From Ditylenchus dipsaci (Eukaryota > Nematoda > Chromadorea > Rhabditida > Anguinidae), in contig SADC01001112.1 in NCBI GenBank assembly GCA_004194705.1, positions 186,001 to 250,000 on the forward strand: DNA of 64,000 nt, written 5' to 3'. The notes beneath the pieces are model-generated. The model was not told the origin of the DNA, searched no databases, and was given only the letters and a program-made list of their open reading frames with translations. Numbering within the stretch: the first letter of the stretch is position 1; every line of letters begins with the position of its first letter. Below are positions 1-13,100 of the stretch, piece after piece. Position numbers and translations under genes: made by a program.

Positions 1-70
1 CGCTCGATTTAACGACACCCGAAAGAGTTCGTTCCCGCCTAGGGTCCGACACTTTTTTAGCTCGGTTTTT
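1..70. repeat. Fragment of pogo/Tc1-type MITE
   Basis: The window opens inside a repeat reading CTCGATTTAACGACACCC, then a form of AAAAGTTCGTTCCCGCC and GGGTCCGACACTTTTTT. The same core recurs at 37321, 41002, 51512, 51922, 55255 and 60540. Only one arm is present here. Confidence 0.7.
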
Positions 71-393
71 GAAAAATTTTGACTGTTTTCTTTTGACAGT
101 CTTGTCGCAAATATTGCAAATATCCTGATTTTGCCGATTGTTTTTCAGAACCGTGAAATTCAAGCTGATTTTTCGGATTTCTCACCTTTTCAGTTTATTA
201 AATCCTTTCCCAAATGAAAACTCTATTTTTAAAAAAATGCCGCTAGAAAAATTCGAAAAAAAATAGAGAACTAAGGCAAATTTACTTAGGGCTGTGTTCC
301 AAATTTGAGGAGATGTATACCGAAATTGGCATGATTACTTTGATTCTGTTTTTTGTGTAACTGTTTTCTGAATAATTGAAAGAACCGACTAAC

Positions 394-792
394 CTGGTAG
401 TGTCTAATTCTTCTTTAAACTGAGTCAACAACTCTGTGCGGATTTTCTGCTGATCTGACAAGAACTCTTGGTGCAACTGAAAACTCTCAAATAATTTGAG
501 GCAATCCCTCTAAACTTAAACCACTATTACCACCTTTTCAGTCATTTCCACCAATAGCTTTTCCCTAGACTGCTGGTGGTCGCTCAACCAGTGCCTCTGC
601 AAGTCCATCAACATCCTCTTCATACGCTCGTCCAGTACCCAGCCATGTTGGTGAGGACCCACCACCTCAGCCACCACTCCCCGCCCATGCCATCTCCACT
701 GCTAGACGCTTCCACTGCATCACGTGAGGATCGGCCATTATTGGCTTCTGGTCGTTTATGTTCATGTCCTGTTTGATGTCACTGCTGCGCAT
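394..792 (-). CDS. Possible coiled-coil protein, partial
   Basis: I do not recognise this gene with certainty. Two minus-strand exons can be read. One ends at 534 and is rich in Lys, Glu, Gln and Leu (it includes LDERMKRMLMDLQRHWLSD). A 57-nt GT-AG intron (477-533) follows, then an exon at 394-476 (begins LHQEFLSDQQK, ends TACCAG before gttagt). Heptad-like charged sequence suggests a coiled coil. It faintly recalls the helical region before the MYND finger of ZMYND8/ZMYND11, but no zinc finger is in the window; it would lie beyond position 1. The rightmost part, from an ATG at 792, reads in another frame and its junction near 660-700 is unresolved: intron, frameshift or unrelated exon. The gene is cut off by the window edge and by the repeat at 1-70. 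Confidence 0.35.
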
Positions 793-1208
793 GCTAGACC
801 TCAAAATTAATTGAAATTATTAAAATTTCGATTTTCAGTCTAAAATTTTGTGGCAAAAAGATGTTTAAATACTGATAAGATTATTTTAATTATGTCAAGA
901 GAAAAGTAATCATTGGTCAGAAGAAGAAAGTTTTTATCATTTAGATATGCTGCAGGATTTGATAAGGTAAAATGGTCTCAAAATCTCATGTGCAACTTTT
1001 CCATAGTGATCATAATCCTTCTGAAGCAGCACAATATGCATTCCTTCCATGCTGATTTTTTATGTTTTACCAGTTCTTTTATATACAATCACTATACAAT
1101 CACGTCCCAAATATGTCAAAGATGCCAACTTTGCCAGTCGTTTGTAAAAGATAAATAATTTTGTCATTTAAGTTACATTGCAAATTAAGGCGGGGACCAG
1201 CAATTTTT

Positions 1209-1446
1209 CAAGGGCCTGACCTCTTCCTACTCGGTGGTCCCCGCCAATTCAAAAATTTTTCCTCGATCATTGGACTTCTGTATTGATTTTTCCGCCACGT
1301 TTCTAACAAAACTAGGCCTGAAATCAAATTTTAGGCTTAGTTTTGTTAGAAACCTAGCGGAAAAATCCGTACAGAAGTCCAATGATCAAGGGAAAATTTT
1401 TGAATTGGCGGGGGACCACCGAGTAGGAAGAGGTCAGGCCCTTTCA
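1209..1446. repeat. Palindromic MITE (AAGGGCC...GGCCCTT)
   Basis: Left arm 1209-1300 is the reverse complement of right arm 1350-1446. The core contains GTTTCTAACAAAAC and a motif around CAGAAGTCCAATGATCA. The same core occurs at 7032-7270, in the split arms at 17365 and 19580, and as a fragment at 43018-43145. Confidence 0.8.
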
Positions 1447-1947
1447 AAATCGTCCTTGTTTTCACTCGTTTCAGCTCAAATCTGATATTTATGACTTTAT
1501 CCTACTTTAAAAAGTAGGCAGAAAAATTGTGTCCGACCAGGTAGAACGCTCATGGAAACAGTCATAAGAAAAAAAAAGCTAGTCCTGCCTTAATTGCAGT
1601 GTAACGCGCTGGTATGCCCTTTGAAAATAAAACTTCAATAAAGTCATCACCGTTTCAAAATGGTAGAATAATTATCATAGTTTTGTTTTTCAAATGGAAA
1701 AATTTTTAGCTGTTAAACGACTGACAAAATCGGAATTGGGGATTAAATTGTCAAACCATAATTGGCGAAAGACTTAAAAAGTCGGAGTGAAAAATCGTCT
1801 GAGCGTAAGCGGAACGAACTTGAGTCGGTTGAGTTGACAGTCGAGTTACAGTTGAGTCTCTACATAGTAACCTTCCTTATTTTGTCCACCCTATATTGTT
1901 AAAGCTTAAAAATCCATAACGGAAAATTATCTTAATTGTCACATAAC

Positions 1948-2290
1948 TAGGGTTGTCGAATCAAATAGTCGATTTCGACTAATTAGTCGATTTTCGACTA
2001 ATCGATTAGTCGAAAATAATTTCGAAAAAGCAAAAAAAGTTAAGCGGAGCCAAAAAATAGTTGATATTTTATGGAGTTGTGATGTTTGGTTATTTTTCAC
2101 CAGTTTTTTTCAGTAAAATTCGTTTATAATTTCGACTAATCGAATCAACTATTCGAAATTTTTTTCGACTATTCGGACCGAACGACTATTCGTTCGAAAA
2201 ATTCGAACAGTCGATTTCGAATAATCGACTATTCGAATTTTTTCGAATACCGAACGACTATTCGAAAACTTCGACTATTCGACAACCCTA
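1948..2290. mobile_element. hAT-like non-autonomous element, TCGACTA motif
   Basis: Terminal inverted repeats TAGGGTTGTCGA and TCGACAACCCTA bound an interior made almost entirely of self-complementary TCGACTA/TTCG words. The flanks are a near-perfect 8-bp target duplication (CACATAAC at 1940-1947, CTCATAAC at 2291-2298), as expected of hAT elements. No coding capacity. Confidence 0.75.
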
Positions 2291-2298
2291 CTCATAAC

Positions 2299-3810
2299 CA
2301 TTACAGTATCTTACATTTTTCTTTTAATCTGAAATAATCTTCACAACTTTTTTTTATATTAGAAACGTAAACAGCAACCAATATTTTTTCACACTCTAGA
2401 AAATAAAAGCATGCCTATAACTAGAAATCGAACCCAATATACATTTTTCAACTGCCCACGCTAATGTTAATCCACCACACCACTCTAAACTAGGCGGCCT
2501 TACAATTAAGGTAGTCAAAAGTGCCCCTCCAGCAACCCATGTAATTGTAGAAACAAAATAAAACATGCAGTGAAGTATTATTGGTCAAAACATGCCACAG
2601 TAATACCCTTTGGAACATACAAATATCACTTAGCCCTGTAAATAAAAATTGCACCATAAGAAAAAAAGAGAAGTGTCTAACATTTTCTTTGTCTTCCCTC
2701 TTTTGCACACCCACAAAAGTATTTTTCGCTTGAATCTTTTGCAGAGAGGGAAGCAGAGAACGACCATATAGCCACCATAATCGATCGTAGTCCAACAGAC
2801 CCCACTGTGTTTACCACATGCCTAGTTTTTTTTTGCTTTTACAGCTAGCGCTCTTGCTCGTCTCTACTGCTCTCTTAACTAGCCCAACACTCTCTCTACA
2901 TACACATAGGGCAAGAGAGACAGGGGCACACTGTGGCTGCCTAATGCACAGTAGGAGAGAGACACGGTAGAGTGGTAGAGCAGGCACTGAATGGAAACCA
3001 GATAGAAAATGTTGATGGCTTGTTGAGTTTATTTGAGAATTTTAGAGATAACCTTGCAGATAGAAAGCTGTCCTTTAAAATCAGGTGAATTTTTAAGTGT
3101 ATTTTCGCTGATAAATTGTATGACTAAAAAGGTGTATGCCTGTGCGCAACTTGGAAAAAGACAGGGCTTGATTATAGACAAAGCACAATATTTAAGGTTA
3201 TGCTGAATCTTGTCTCAAAAATTTAATGGGACTTACCGTATAAAATCAAAATTAACTGCTCTTCTGTGGCAATTCGTGACTACCGAAACATAGAAAATCT
3301 GAAAGTAAAGTTTAAGTTTCGTAAATTTAACATAAATTCGAAAAAGATACAGAAATAAAATATACCTTGATAATAAAACAATATGTGGATAAATAAAGTT
3401 CATGCCGAATAAATTAAAAATTTATTTCTGATTAGACTTATGAATTTAAAAATTTGCATGTTTTAAGAAAAGATTGATTGCACAAACAACAATAAAAATT
3501 AGAATTTCGCAATAATTTAGTAATAATTAAGTAACACATTAAAAAGAGAAAACAGCAATTAATTGAAAAAATGAAAGAAGCTGAATCTTTCTTCTTGGAG
3601 GTATTTATTTCTCATTTTCAGAGAATTTTTACGGGAGCCGCAAAAGTGAAGCATATATTTAAAAAAGACATTGTGTACTACACAATGTGTAGCATTGCGT
3701 TTTTTTAAAGATTGATGTCAACCATTCCTCGAAATGCTATTACTCAAAATACGGTTTGAATGTGACAATTCAATGGTAGCAAGCTTTAACACAATAGCAA
3801 TGGCACAAAT
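2299..3810. other. No gene recognised
   Basis: AT-rich sequence. A CT/GA-rich stretch lies at about 2840-2990. The 101-codon minus-strand open frame at 2490-2795 has no splice context or family resemblance. Confidence 0.5.
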
Positions 3811-4163
3811 ACAGAGTGGTCCAATAAATATCGACCTTTTTGAACCGTCATAACTTTTTTACTAGGCCATATTCCAAACTTCTGTAAACTCAATTCGACT
3901 CAGTTTGATCTAAAACTTTTTGCTATATAATTTCAATAACACAACCTTTGCTTGGTCCCCTGTGGTTCAGGTCCTAACCATCAGAAGCCATCCACAGACA
4001 GTGCTCAAACCACAGGAGGGACTAAGCGAAAATAGTGTTCTTTATATTATATACCAAAAATTTGTTAGATAAACTGAGTCGAACTGAGCTTACAGAAACT
4101 CGGAATACTGTCTAGAAAAAATAAGGACGATATAAAAGTGTTGATATTTCTTGGGCCACCCTA
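3811..4163. mobile_element. MITE with ATAGGGTGGCCC-like ends
   Basis: Left end AGAGTGGTCCAATAAATATC is mirrored by GATATTTCTTGGGCCACCCT at the right. Inside at about 3950-4030 is a second inverted pair built on GGTCCCCTGTGGTT, also present at 55950-56075. Confidence 0.7.
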
Positions 4164-4583
4164 TGAATTATTAAAAATACGCTCCGACTTTGCTCCACTC
4201 AAGCTCGGCATAATCATATTTACGCAACGGTTTTTAGCACATGCGTGACACAACCACTAACAAAAATTACTGAAAAAAGCTTGTTGCATAATTTCACGGA
4301 AAAGAAAACATCTACAAAAATTAGTTCAAATTTTATAATGGGCCTAAGTTCTATTCTAAGGAGCGATTTTTGTCGCAAAATTGTGTACGGAGAGTTAAAA
4401 CCAACACGAAATTTCTTGATCGACCAATCACTCAAAATAACCTATACCCAACTAACTCGCAGTTCCTATCCTACAAATTTTATTCAAGGCACACAAACAA
4501 ATATAAAGGTCATACAAGCAATTTCTAATGGCAATAAGTATGTCGATTCCATTTCTTTTTCACCAATTGTAAGCGCACACCTA

Positions 4584-6779
4584 TCAAAGCCGCTCGTGGG
4601 TGGTCTTCTCTATCTCCTCCAATTGATCGTAGTCATCGCGTCGAGCAAATCAATGGGTCTTCCTGAAAGTGCAAAGTTCTCAAATGCAACAATCTCGCAA
4701 ATATTGAATAATTAGAAAGATTATTCGCCTACAGCAGGCCACAAATCGCGATGTCTAATCCAAGAAAACTAACCAAAGTGGTCCCTGAATTTCGCCACAA
4801 AGCTCATTACAATGTCTGAGTCTACCAAATTGATTGCGATGCCCGGCTTTCCAAATCGCCCAGTCCTAAAAAAAAAATGAGTGGACCATTAATTAATTAA
4901 TGACCAACAATTAATGACCAATGTATCCGCATTGTTGGGCCTCGGAGTATAAAATGGGGATCCTTACCTTCCAATTCTGTGCAAATAGGTGTCATAATCC
5001 GGCTGAGGACACTGCTCGAAAGTCACAGGAGGATCGTAATTGACTACCAGCGAAACCTGAGGCATGTCCAGCCCTAAAAAATAAGAGAATTGATAAGCTG
5101 AAAAAATAACCAGGTTCAAAAGAAAAGAAACGTACCCCTGGCAGAGAGATTTGTGGTTATGAGGACGTTGTGTTTCCTTCACGAAAAGCTTCCAGCACAC
5201 TTTCTCTTTCTTCCACCTGAAGATCGCCATGCAGCAGGCCACAATCTCTTCCACTGCTGCGCAATCGATTCGCAAGCCATTCAGCGCTCTTTCTTGTATA
5301 ACAGAAAATAATCGATGAAGCGACTGTCAAAGACTGATATAGCGCTAGTATCTAAATTATATTACAGTGATTTCTGCAAAAAGTCGACGAAAATCCGAAA
5401 CATACCGCTTTGTATTTGGACTCTCGATCAGGACACTTGACATAGTACTGCCGTATGTAGGGCAAGCTTTGATCTTGTCTACGGATTCTGCAACAATTTG
5501 ATTAATTACCTGCATATAAAAGGGCCATTTCAAGTGCCATGTAACAGTAAATCTTACGTGATTATAACGGGATCAGCGATCAACTTTTCGGCAAACTTGA
5601 AGACTTGGTCGGAATACGTGGCACTGAACAACATGCACTGGCAGTCTGGACTTGAAGTTATGATCTCGCTGAAACAATAAGTTTACCAATCGCTATTGCT
5701 CCTATCTAACAACTCAGCAAACTTGTGAATTTTGATGCTATTTTCTTGGTGGCCTTCTTGACTGATCATGATGTCAGCTTCATCCAGCACAAAACAGATG
5801 ATCTTGCTTGCATCTATAAGGCGGAACTTCAGCATCCAGTCAATCATTTTACCAGGAGTTCCAATCAAAATTTGTTCAGTGAAGACAGCATTTCTCTCGA
5901 CTGAAACCAAATCTTATTAAGAACCATTACAAATCCTTACAGCAACGAGATAGGTTGCCGAAAATAAAATTCAAAAGAGTCAATGCTAGTTTAGCGGCAA
6001 GCCGCAGTAGCACCTTTACTCCTTTTTGACTAATTTCAAATAATGAACGAGTAGCAGTCACAAAAATTACCTCTTTCTCCCTTGACAGCATATCGAATTT
6101 TGACTCCCTCCATTTTCTGAGCCATCCTTTTAGCAACTTCCCCAATTTGACGAGCCAATTCCATTGTAGGGGCCAAGCAGACGCATTGAGGATACTTTTT
6201 CTCAGGATCTACTCTGTTCAGCATGACAAGCAAGAACGTAGCCTAAAAACAAGATCTCAGCTAAATTTTTTGCGAACACTGGTATAAAAATTTGCCGTTT
6301 TTCCAGTTCCACTTTGAGATTGAGCAATGATGTCTTGCGGCCTGAGCACGGTCACCAATTATTTAAGCTTATAACAGATACTATAATGAAGTAACTTACG
6401 GTTCACACAAGAGCACAGGCAGAGCAGCTTCTTGTATCTTAGACGGCTGGTGGAATCCCATTAAATAGAGCGCTTCGATTAACTGCGGTTTCCTGAAAAA
6501 AATTGGTGAATGCTGTGCTTGAAAACAAAAAAAACCTTTGCTTTTTTGAAACTTACAGCCTGAGATCCTTGAAAGTTCGAATGGAATATAGAGGAGAATT
6601 CGGATCCTTCTGCTGCTTTCTGACTTCCACAACACCTTCATTCAATAGATTGAGCTTCTGGTTCAAAATCTTATTCAAATATGAAATATCCGCGGAGTGT
6701 ACATCTACGACAGTTCCATTATATCTTTAAAAAATCAAATATAAAAAGTCTCACTATTTTCATCCGGTTTGAAATCCAT
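4584..6779 (-). CDS. DDX19: DEAD-box ATP-dependent RNA helicase DDX19/DBP5
   Basis: Orthologue of the mRNA-export helicase that remodels mRNPs at the cytoplasmic face of the nuclear pore. Exons (complement): 6557-6724, 6400-6492, 6296-6341, 6071-6242, 5714-5900, 5558-5668, 5406-5487, 5136-5351, 4968-5073, 4774-4865, 4584-4662. Motifs in order: DPNSPLYS, Q motif GFHQPSKIQ, Walker A AQSQSGTGKT, PTMELARQ, GTPGKMIDW, DEAD, SAT, IIFCYTRKSAEWLA and HRIGRTGRFG. Introns run from 45 nt (5669-5713) to 170 nt; intron 6243-6295 starts with GC. One base is missing near 5175 (between FREGN and NVLITTN) and one near 4640 (before DDYDQLEEIE); with both restored the exon lengths sum to whole codons. The 5' end is unclear: the ATG at 6779 precedes only a 30-nt gap whose phase does not fit exon 6557-6724. 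Identity is certain; integrity is not. Confidence 0.9.
6243..6295 (-). other. GC-AG intron in DDX19
   Basis: Splicing ACG|gcaaat...tttttag|GCT restores the family sequence SGTGKT-A-TFLLVML in phase 0. No GT donor in the interval does so. Length is 53 nt. Confidence 0.75.
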
Positions 6780-7031
6780 TGTTGATACTTATTCCCACTT
6801 TCAGATGACGGGGCAACCTGAAAATTCATGAATAAATTTAGGTGCAAGTGAGTAATGTTTGCAGCAAATAGGTTTGCGAGCATGCGAAAAATAACAATTT
6901 CTCGTTTTTTATTGATTGAGCAATTTTAGAATATCTTCACTGAAGTTTTTTACGGCGTGGGTTTCCCAATGAGTTCTTTGATACCGGAAATTTTAGAAAA
7001 CGTCACCAAGCCTAAGCTTTAAAAAAATTAT

Positions 7032-7270
7032 TAAAGGGTCATAGCCACGCGTTCTGTATTCTCTCCCCGCCCATTCGAAAGTTTTCGTTTAATAATTGAG
7101 CTTCTGTACGAATTTTTAGCATGGTTTCTAACAAAAAAAAAGCCTAACACTTAATTTCAGGTACAGTTGTGTTAGAAACCAGGTCAAAAAATCCGTAAAG
7201 AAGTTCAATGATTAGGAAATTTTTTGAATTTGCGGGGACAATCGTTGTCGGAGACGGCAATGGCCCTTTA
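7032..7270. repeat. Palindromic MITE (TTAAAGGG...CCCTTTAA)
   Basis: Ends TTAAAGGGTCAT and ATGGCCCTTTAA are inverted. The core matches the element at 1209-1446 (GTTAGAAACC, TTCAATGAT, AATTTTTTGAATT). Confidence 0.75.
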
Positions 7271-7346
7271 AATCATTTACAAAAATTTCGATAATTTTGT
7301 AATAAAAAGTTCTTTAAAACTCCGACAGACTTTGCGGGAAGTCAAA

Positions 7347-7500
7347 AATTGGGCCATTTCAAATTGGGCCACCGTAAATTGGGCCAATTTGAATTGGGCC
7401 AATTTAAATTGGGCCACCGTAAATTGGGCCAAAATTAAGAGCAATATTCGGTAAATATTTGCCGAATATTGCTCATAATTCTGGCCCAATTTGAATTGGC
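7347..7500. repeat. Tandem AATTGGGCCA minisatellite with inverted partner
   Basis: About seven units of AATTGGGCCA with 3-5 nt spacers lie at 7347-7430. An inverted GAATATTGCTC pair and reversed copies follow to 7500. The minus-strand frame across it (repeating LAQFTVAQFK) is an artefact of the tandem unit. Confidence 0.8.
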
Positions 7501-8511
7501 CCTTGTGTGCTTCAATTTTGGCAATCACTGCAAAACGATAATTTTAAATTACGAATAAGTCGGCTTCGCCTACAATTCGACAGTGTTTATAAAGTTAGAT
7601 AAATAACGTGTCGACAATTCCACAGATACAAATACAATTTTTTTGCTCAATCAACACTATATAAGTTTCAAAAGATTTCAAGTTGGCACGCAATTTTACC
7701 ACCAATACAAACAGTAATTAAGGCTCTGCACATATTCTACAACTACCAAATTTTCAACCAGACTATTCTGCAATCGGATTGGGTTTCATTTTTCTGGTTT
7801 TTGTTCTTTTTTTTTGTCCGACGTTAAAGGGCTAACATTCTGTAATAACTTTTTCGGAAGCTTTAGGCAGCCGATTTCATCTTTTTGAATAGACGGGCCG
7901 CTAAAGATTTTGAAAAATGACCGAAAACACTATTTTCGCGGTCTTTCGCGGCCGTATATCCAAAAAGTTGGAGTCTGCTGCATAAAGCTTGCGGATGAGT
8001 TATTTACGAATTTTAGCTTTCAAATGAGATATAACTTGCTTGACGTCGAACAAAAAACATGGACGAAAATTCCAAAAAGTGAAACCTAGTCCGGTTGAAG
8101 AATCAGTATTTGATGAATATGTAGAGAAAAATATGTATTGTAGAGTCGTAATGAACTTTTACTAGAAAATTTGAGTTTTTACGAAGCTGCGTACGTCACA
8201 TAAAACTTTAGCACCCTATGGAAAAAACTCAGCCTTGTATGTAGCTTAGCCTTAAATGTAGACCACATTTCTACAGACAAAATAGAAAAATTCTAACAAT
8301 CAGAAACAGATGGGAAAATGTTTTAAACAAAAAAAAAGAACAAAGAAAACAACAAATATTGAATTAGCGTTTTCATGATTCAGTCAAACAGTTTTTAAAG
8401 GACCATCGCGTTGATGTGAATGGCAACCTCGAATTTTAAAATGGAAGAGAATTCAAAGTGTCTCATTTCCGCTTGAAAATGCCTCAGTTTAGCTAAAAAC
8501 TGTTTCAATTT
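7501..8511. other. No gene recognised
   Basis: AT-rich. Short inverted pieces (for example GTCCGACGTTAAAG at 7817) suggest further MITE debris. No supported exon. Confidence 0.45.
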
Positions 8512-8699
8512 TAGGGTTGTCGACTTTCCTCGAAAAGTCGAATTTTTTCATGGCCAATTTTGGCCTCGAAGTAAAAATCTCATATACTTTTACTCAGAAT
8601 TAAAAGTTGGGTATACACTGTAAAATAAGATCCAGTAAAAAAATTTCGACCTTAAAAAAATTCTATGTTTCGACTTAAATGTCGAAAGTCGACAACCTA
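8512..8699. mobile_element. hAT-like non-autonomous element, GTCGAC motif
   Basis: Ends TAGGGTTGTCGAC and GTCGACAACCTA. The interior is built of TCGA words. The target duplication is near-perfect, TTCAATTT (8504-8511) and CTCAATTT (8700-8707). Confidence 0.7.
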
Positions 8700-9204
8700 C
8701 TCAATTTGGATATTTCAAATTTACGGGGGAGGGGTGTGGTGCTATTCTACATTCTGTATACTATAGCCACTAAAAAAAATTAAAAAGAGCAGACAACTGA
8801 CTTTTGAGGCTATCAGAAGGGAAATTTTTGAAAAAAAATCATGTGTTAGTGCCGTGACCTTTTGGATCGGCCTCGTAAATGATAACCGTCATGATTATTG
8901 ATTGCAATCCCAAATTACTTATCAGGGCTGTTTGTTTACTTTGGCATCTAGAATATGAAAAAGTCTACCAATTTTTGGTGATTCACTAAAAATAAATGTT
9001 TTGCTCTATCCGCCAAAATCTTATCTTTTGATTGTTAGCAGTTTCAGACGATAAAATTTACAGAAAATGTTATTTATATTAGTTTTGAGTAAATAAATCT
9101 CTCATATGTATTTTTTCGACCAAAAGCTCCGATGGGAGCATTAATATTTAATCTAATAAGGAACAAATTCAAAAAATTTGAAACCATGAATTGATTGATC
9201 TGCT

Positions 9205-9537
9205 TACAGGGTGGGTCGAGAAATTGTCGGCATTTCAAACGCTCGTGATCTTTTTCGCTGACAGTACTCCGAGAAACAATTTTGCCTTTGATTTATTTCG
9301 AGCAGCGCATTTTTCGGTATCTAATTTTGAAAACGCAGTTTTTTCTGTTTCTTGGTTCCTGCTATGTTTCGTGCCAAATCATCAGTGGCACAAGACACAA
9401 AGAGATAAACGGAAAATACAAAACCGTATTTGTGACATTATCTATCGAAACGTGCTGCTCGAGACATTTTTTCACCAAAAACCGCGTCAGAAAAAAAAAG
9501 CTGAAATTATGCTTGGAATTACTTAGCTCGCCCTGTA
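9205..9537. mobile_element. MITE with TACAGGGTGGG ends
   Basis: Left end TACAGGGTGGGTCGAG is matched by CTCGCCCTGTA at the right. The overlapping plus-strand open frames (9191-9689) are carried by the element and show no domain. Confidence 0.6.
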
Positions 9538-10146
9538 CTTACCCACCTAAAAAATTAAAAAATATGAGCTTATTTTCAAAATCCAATCCTCCCTGTGCAA
9601 ACCATGGAGACAGAAATAAGGAAAATTTTCGGTACTACCGAAAAGGGAAAGAAAAACGGTTACCGCAACCGAAGAAACCGTTTCCATAACTCTGTTTACA
9701 TTTCTCGTGTCCATGAGTATGTTGAGAGCCATTTAAATTTTTTATTATTTTTTAATTTAAAAATTCATAAGTAAGTAACAGGATTGTATGATTCCTATCA
9801 CCAGCTAAAAAAAATTATGTTACAGGCAGGAAAAGTTTTGTATATAGAAATTTAAGACCTTCAGAAATAGAGCCTAAATAAAACTGGCCACTTTCCCAGG
9901 TTTTTTTGGAGGTCTTCCAATCTATCCTCTGTGATTGACGATGTCTATTGTCTGCGTTAAAACAATAGCTAATTAAAATAAATAAATTAAAAAAGTTTTG
10001 ATTGATGTCTAAAATTAAAATGTGCAGCATCAAATCATTTCTACTCGCATTATCGACACCATTTTTCTTGTTTCGTCCCTTGTGCCTTTATTGATGGTCA
10101 CAACTGTTATTGTTTTCGAAATAATTTATTCACATACCACTTTCAG
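9538..10146. other. No coding exon recognised; upstream region of TAF3
   Basis: AT-rich, ending in an acceptor-like TTTCAG at 10141-10146 just before the first TAF3 exon. A 5' untranslated exon may lie here but cannot be placed. Confidence 0.3.
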
Positions 10147-10182
10147 CACATTTGTATCATCAACCTCTTGCTATATGTGGCA

Positions 10183-13100
10183 ATGAAGCCAGATGTATTT
10201 GCCCATAAAATGCTCACCAAAAGTGTGGCTGCAATGGTGAACAATGTGGGCTTCACACACACTTCTCAAAGCAGCCTTTCCATGCTGAGTGGTCTAACTA
10301 AGGCTTTTATGGATGGACTTGCCAGATGTTGTATTGAGCACACTGAGCTTGGTCAGTTTTTAGGGGCTATTATTGAAAAAGAAATAGAGCAGCTAGATTC
10401 AAGATCGGCGTGAAAATGCAACCTGAGAAGAAAAACACTTTTTTGATTTAAAAACTAGGGGTATAGGTGGCAGGCGAAAATTCCACGGAGAATAATATTA
10501 TCGGTTATTTATATGAAACAACTCTTTTGATAAAAAAAGAATTATTTTACTAAAAAAGCTGTGTATCTAAAATAAGTTTTTTGGTAAAAAAAATATTGCC
10601 AGCAAAAGCTAAGGTAACTCTAACAAACAATTAGAAGAATATCAAAGTCAAAACACAAATGCCTCTCTAAAAACAAAAGTTCAGGCAATAGATCTCTGCC
10701 AATATAGGGACGCTTTACTAGCATCTGAACAGATGGGAGTAGATTTGCCTGATCTGTGGGACTACATGTTTAGTGTTGCCAGCTTCCCAATAAAAGAGGT
10801 GATTGATCATATGGTTGTTTTTTTCAAAATGAACTAGTAATTTTGGCAGATTCCATCATTTCCAGTAGCGACATCGTCACAAGATGACTATATAATTCAC
10901 CCGGACATGTCTCCTCCACGGTTGGAGGAACTGCTAGAAGGTTTGTAATTTTTTGTCTGACAAGAGAACCTGCGAACTTGTTTTTCACTCGCAAATTAGA
11001 GTTTGGTCTCATTAGATAGCCATTATGTGACTTTAAATTGAATCTGTTGAGATCTCGGGTTCATAAGCCAAAAAGTTGGAATAAGAAGGCTGGCAAAGTA
11101 TTGAAAAACCACAGGGGGAACAAGGCCTTTTTGAATTTAAATGGGGGCTACCGTATAACCTCTAATAGACGGGCATGCCCCTTCTATTTTTCAACCCTAA
11201 AAAATCGAAAAAAAAAATTTTGATTTTGAGATTTTTGGGTACTCAAAAAAATCTAAAAAGCGGAATCAACTAAGATCGAGGTGATCAAGAAAACGCGAAA
11301 AACAGATTTGCAAAAAAATTTTTGCGCTGAGATATAGGTCCTTGAGGGTGCCCGTCTATTAGAGGGTGCCCGTCTAATAGAGGTTATACGGGACCAAAGC
11401 ATTTTTGAATTTAAATAGGGGCTTCATACGCGCATTGCCTAGCTCACAGGTTCGAATACCACTGGGTGCACACCCATTTTCCGCCCACTATCATTTACAA
11501 GTTTGGTTTCTAAATGATCTTCAGGCCATTAGTTACCCAAAAAGTTTATTAGCGAAGAGTAAAATTTTAAAATTGAAGTAAAATAATCAGTGTGCACCCA
11601 GTGTTGTTCGAACCTGTGATTTAGGCGATGCATGTATAAAGCTCATTCAATGCTTTACTAGCCTTCTAATTCCAACTTTTTGGCATATGGGCCCGAGATC
11701 TCAACAGATGTGATTTAAAGTCGCATACTGCTATCCAACGAGAGCAAACTCTAATTTGCGAGTGAAAAACAAGTTCGCAAAATTCCCTTGTCAGTCCATT
11801 TTTAATTTATTGGAGTGTTTAGACCTCTTACATTTTTTAAAGCCTTTTTGAAAAAAATTCATTTTTTAGAAAATGTTAAAAAAAGGAGTTTTTGGGTATT
11901 TTTGTCGAAAAGCCGTATACCGTATTTCCTCTAATTTAGCCCCCCCCCTCTTTTTTTGACTAGAACTTCAGAGTTAGGGCCATTTTCGATTTACAATTTC
12001 AAGATTTTTGGGCGTCCACAAAATTTGGCCCCGGGGGCTAAATTACAGGAAATACGGTATATTCAATAAGAAAATAGTTAGCTTTGCAAATAGATTTAAA
12101 AAAAAAGACGGGTCCAAACCGCAAAAGATCTGATTCTTGTGACTGTAAAAACAATACTTTGTTCAGACAATCTACTGAGGCAAAAAGAGAAAGAAAAATT
12201 GGGGATCATGGAAGCTTCCGAATTTTTTGATCCAACAACCGTTGATAGGTTTAACTTTCACGATCCAAAAAGAATCCAAACAAATCTTACAATAAATTCG
12301 TTTTTAGAGAGCAAAAAGCCAAGTCCGGCTTTCCAGCTTTCTTTGGAAGGAACGCCCAATCTCTGGGGATCAAGGTGGAAAGGGTGGGAGTTGGACCTAT
12401 GGAAACTATGGACATCAGTTTGGACAGTTTGGCTTCACCCATTGTGAGTAAACTATATGCAGTTTGTCAAAAAAATGAGAACAATTATACTTTAGATGGC
12501 TATTCGAAGACCCATTGCCAAAATCCGCAAGAGTAAACTGAAAAGGAAAGAAGAGAAAAGGAAGAAAAGTAATATTGCTCCGATCACTGTTCCACCTACT
12601 ACAATGATCCCTCCGCCGTTGATAGAACCATCTAGGAGAGTGCTTGAGATACGAAGTGAAGCCACAAAGTTAAAAATTATACTACCAGCAACACCAAAAG
12701 AAATGAAGCAGGTCGTCATTGCTAAAAAAGGTCTGTTTATCTTTTGCTGACATCATAATTCGAAGGACTGCCGCCCTGGACTCCTGTCTATCTGGGTGAT
12801 ACGGTCTAATAATATTTTATTAAATTTGAAAAGAGTACTTTAGACTAACTATGGCTGTACTCCAAAATTTAAGACGAAATTTGCTAATACAGTTGAGTCG
12901 CGATACAACACGACCCCGATATAACGCGACCCTTCAAATGATCCCAGCAAAAGGAAGTCAGTCAATATTTACCTTCGATATAACGCGACTCCCGATATGC
13001 AGCGACCTTTTTACGGTCCCGAGAGGTCGCGTTATATCGAGACTCGACTGTAGTTACATTTGCTAAGAAAAGAAAAATTTATGCGCCAATTTGTTATGAG

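Noticed and set aside
2490..2795. 101-codon minus-strand frame
   Set aside because: No similarity, odd composition and no splice or promoter context.
4245..4715. 156-codon plus-strand frame
   Set aside because: It overlaps the last DDX19 exon antisense and has no domain or splice context.
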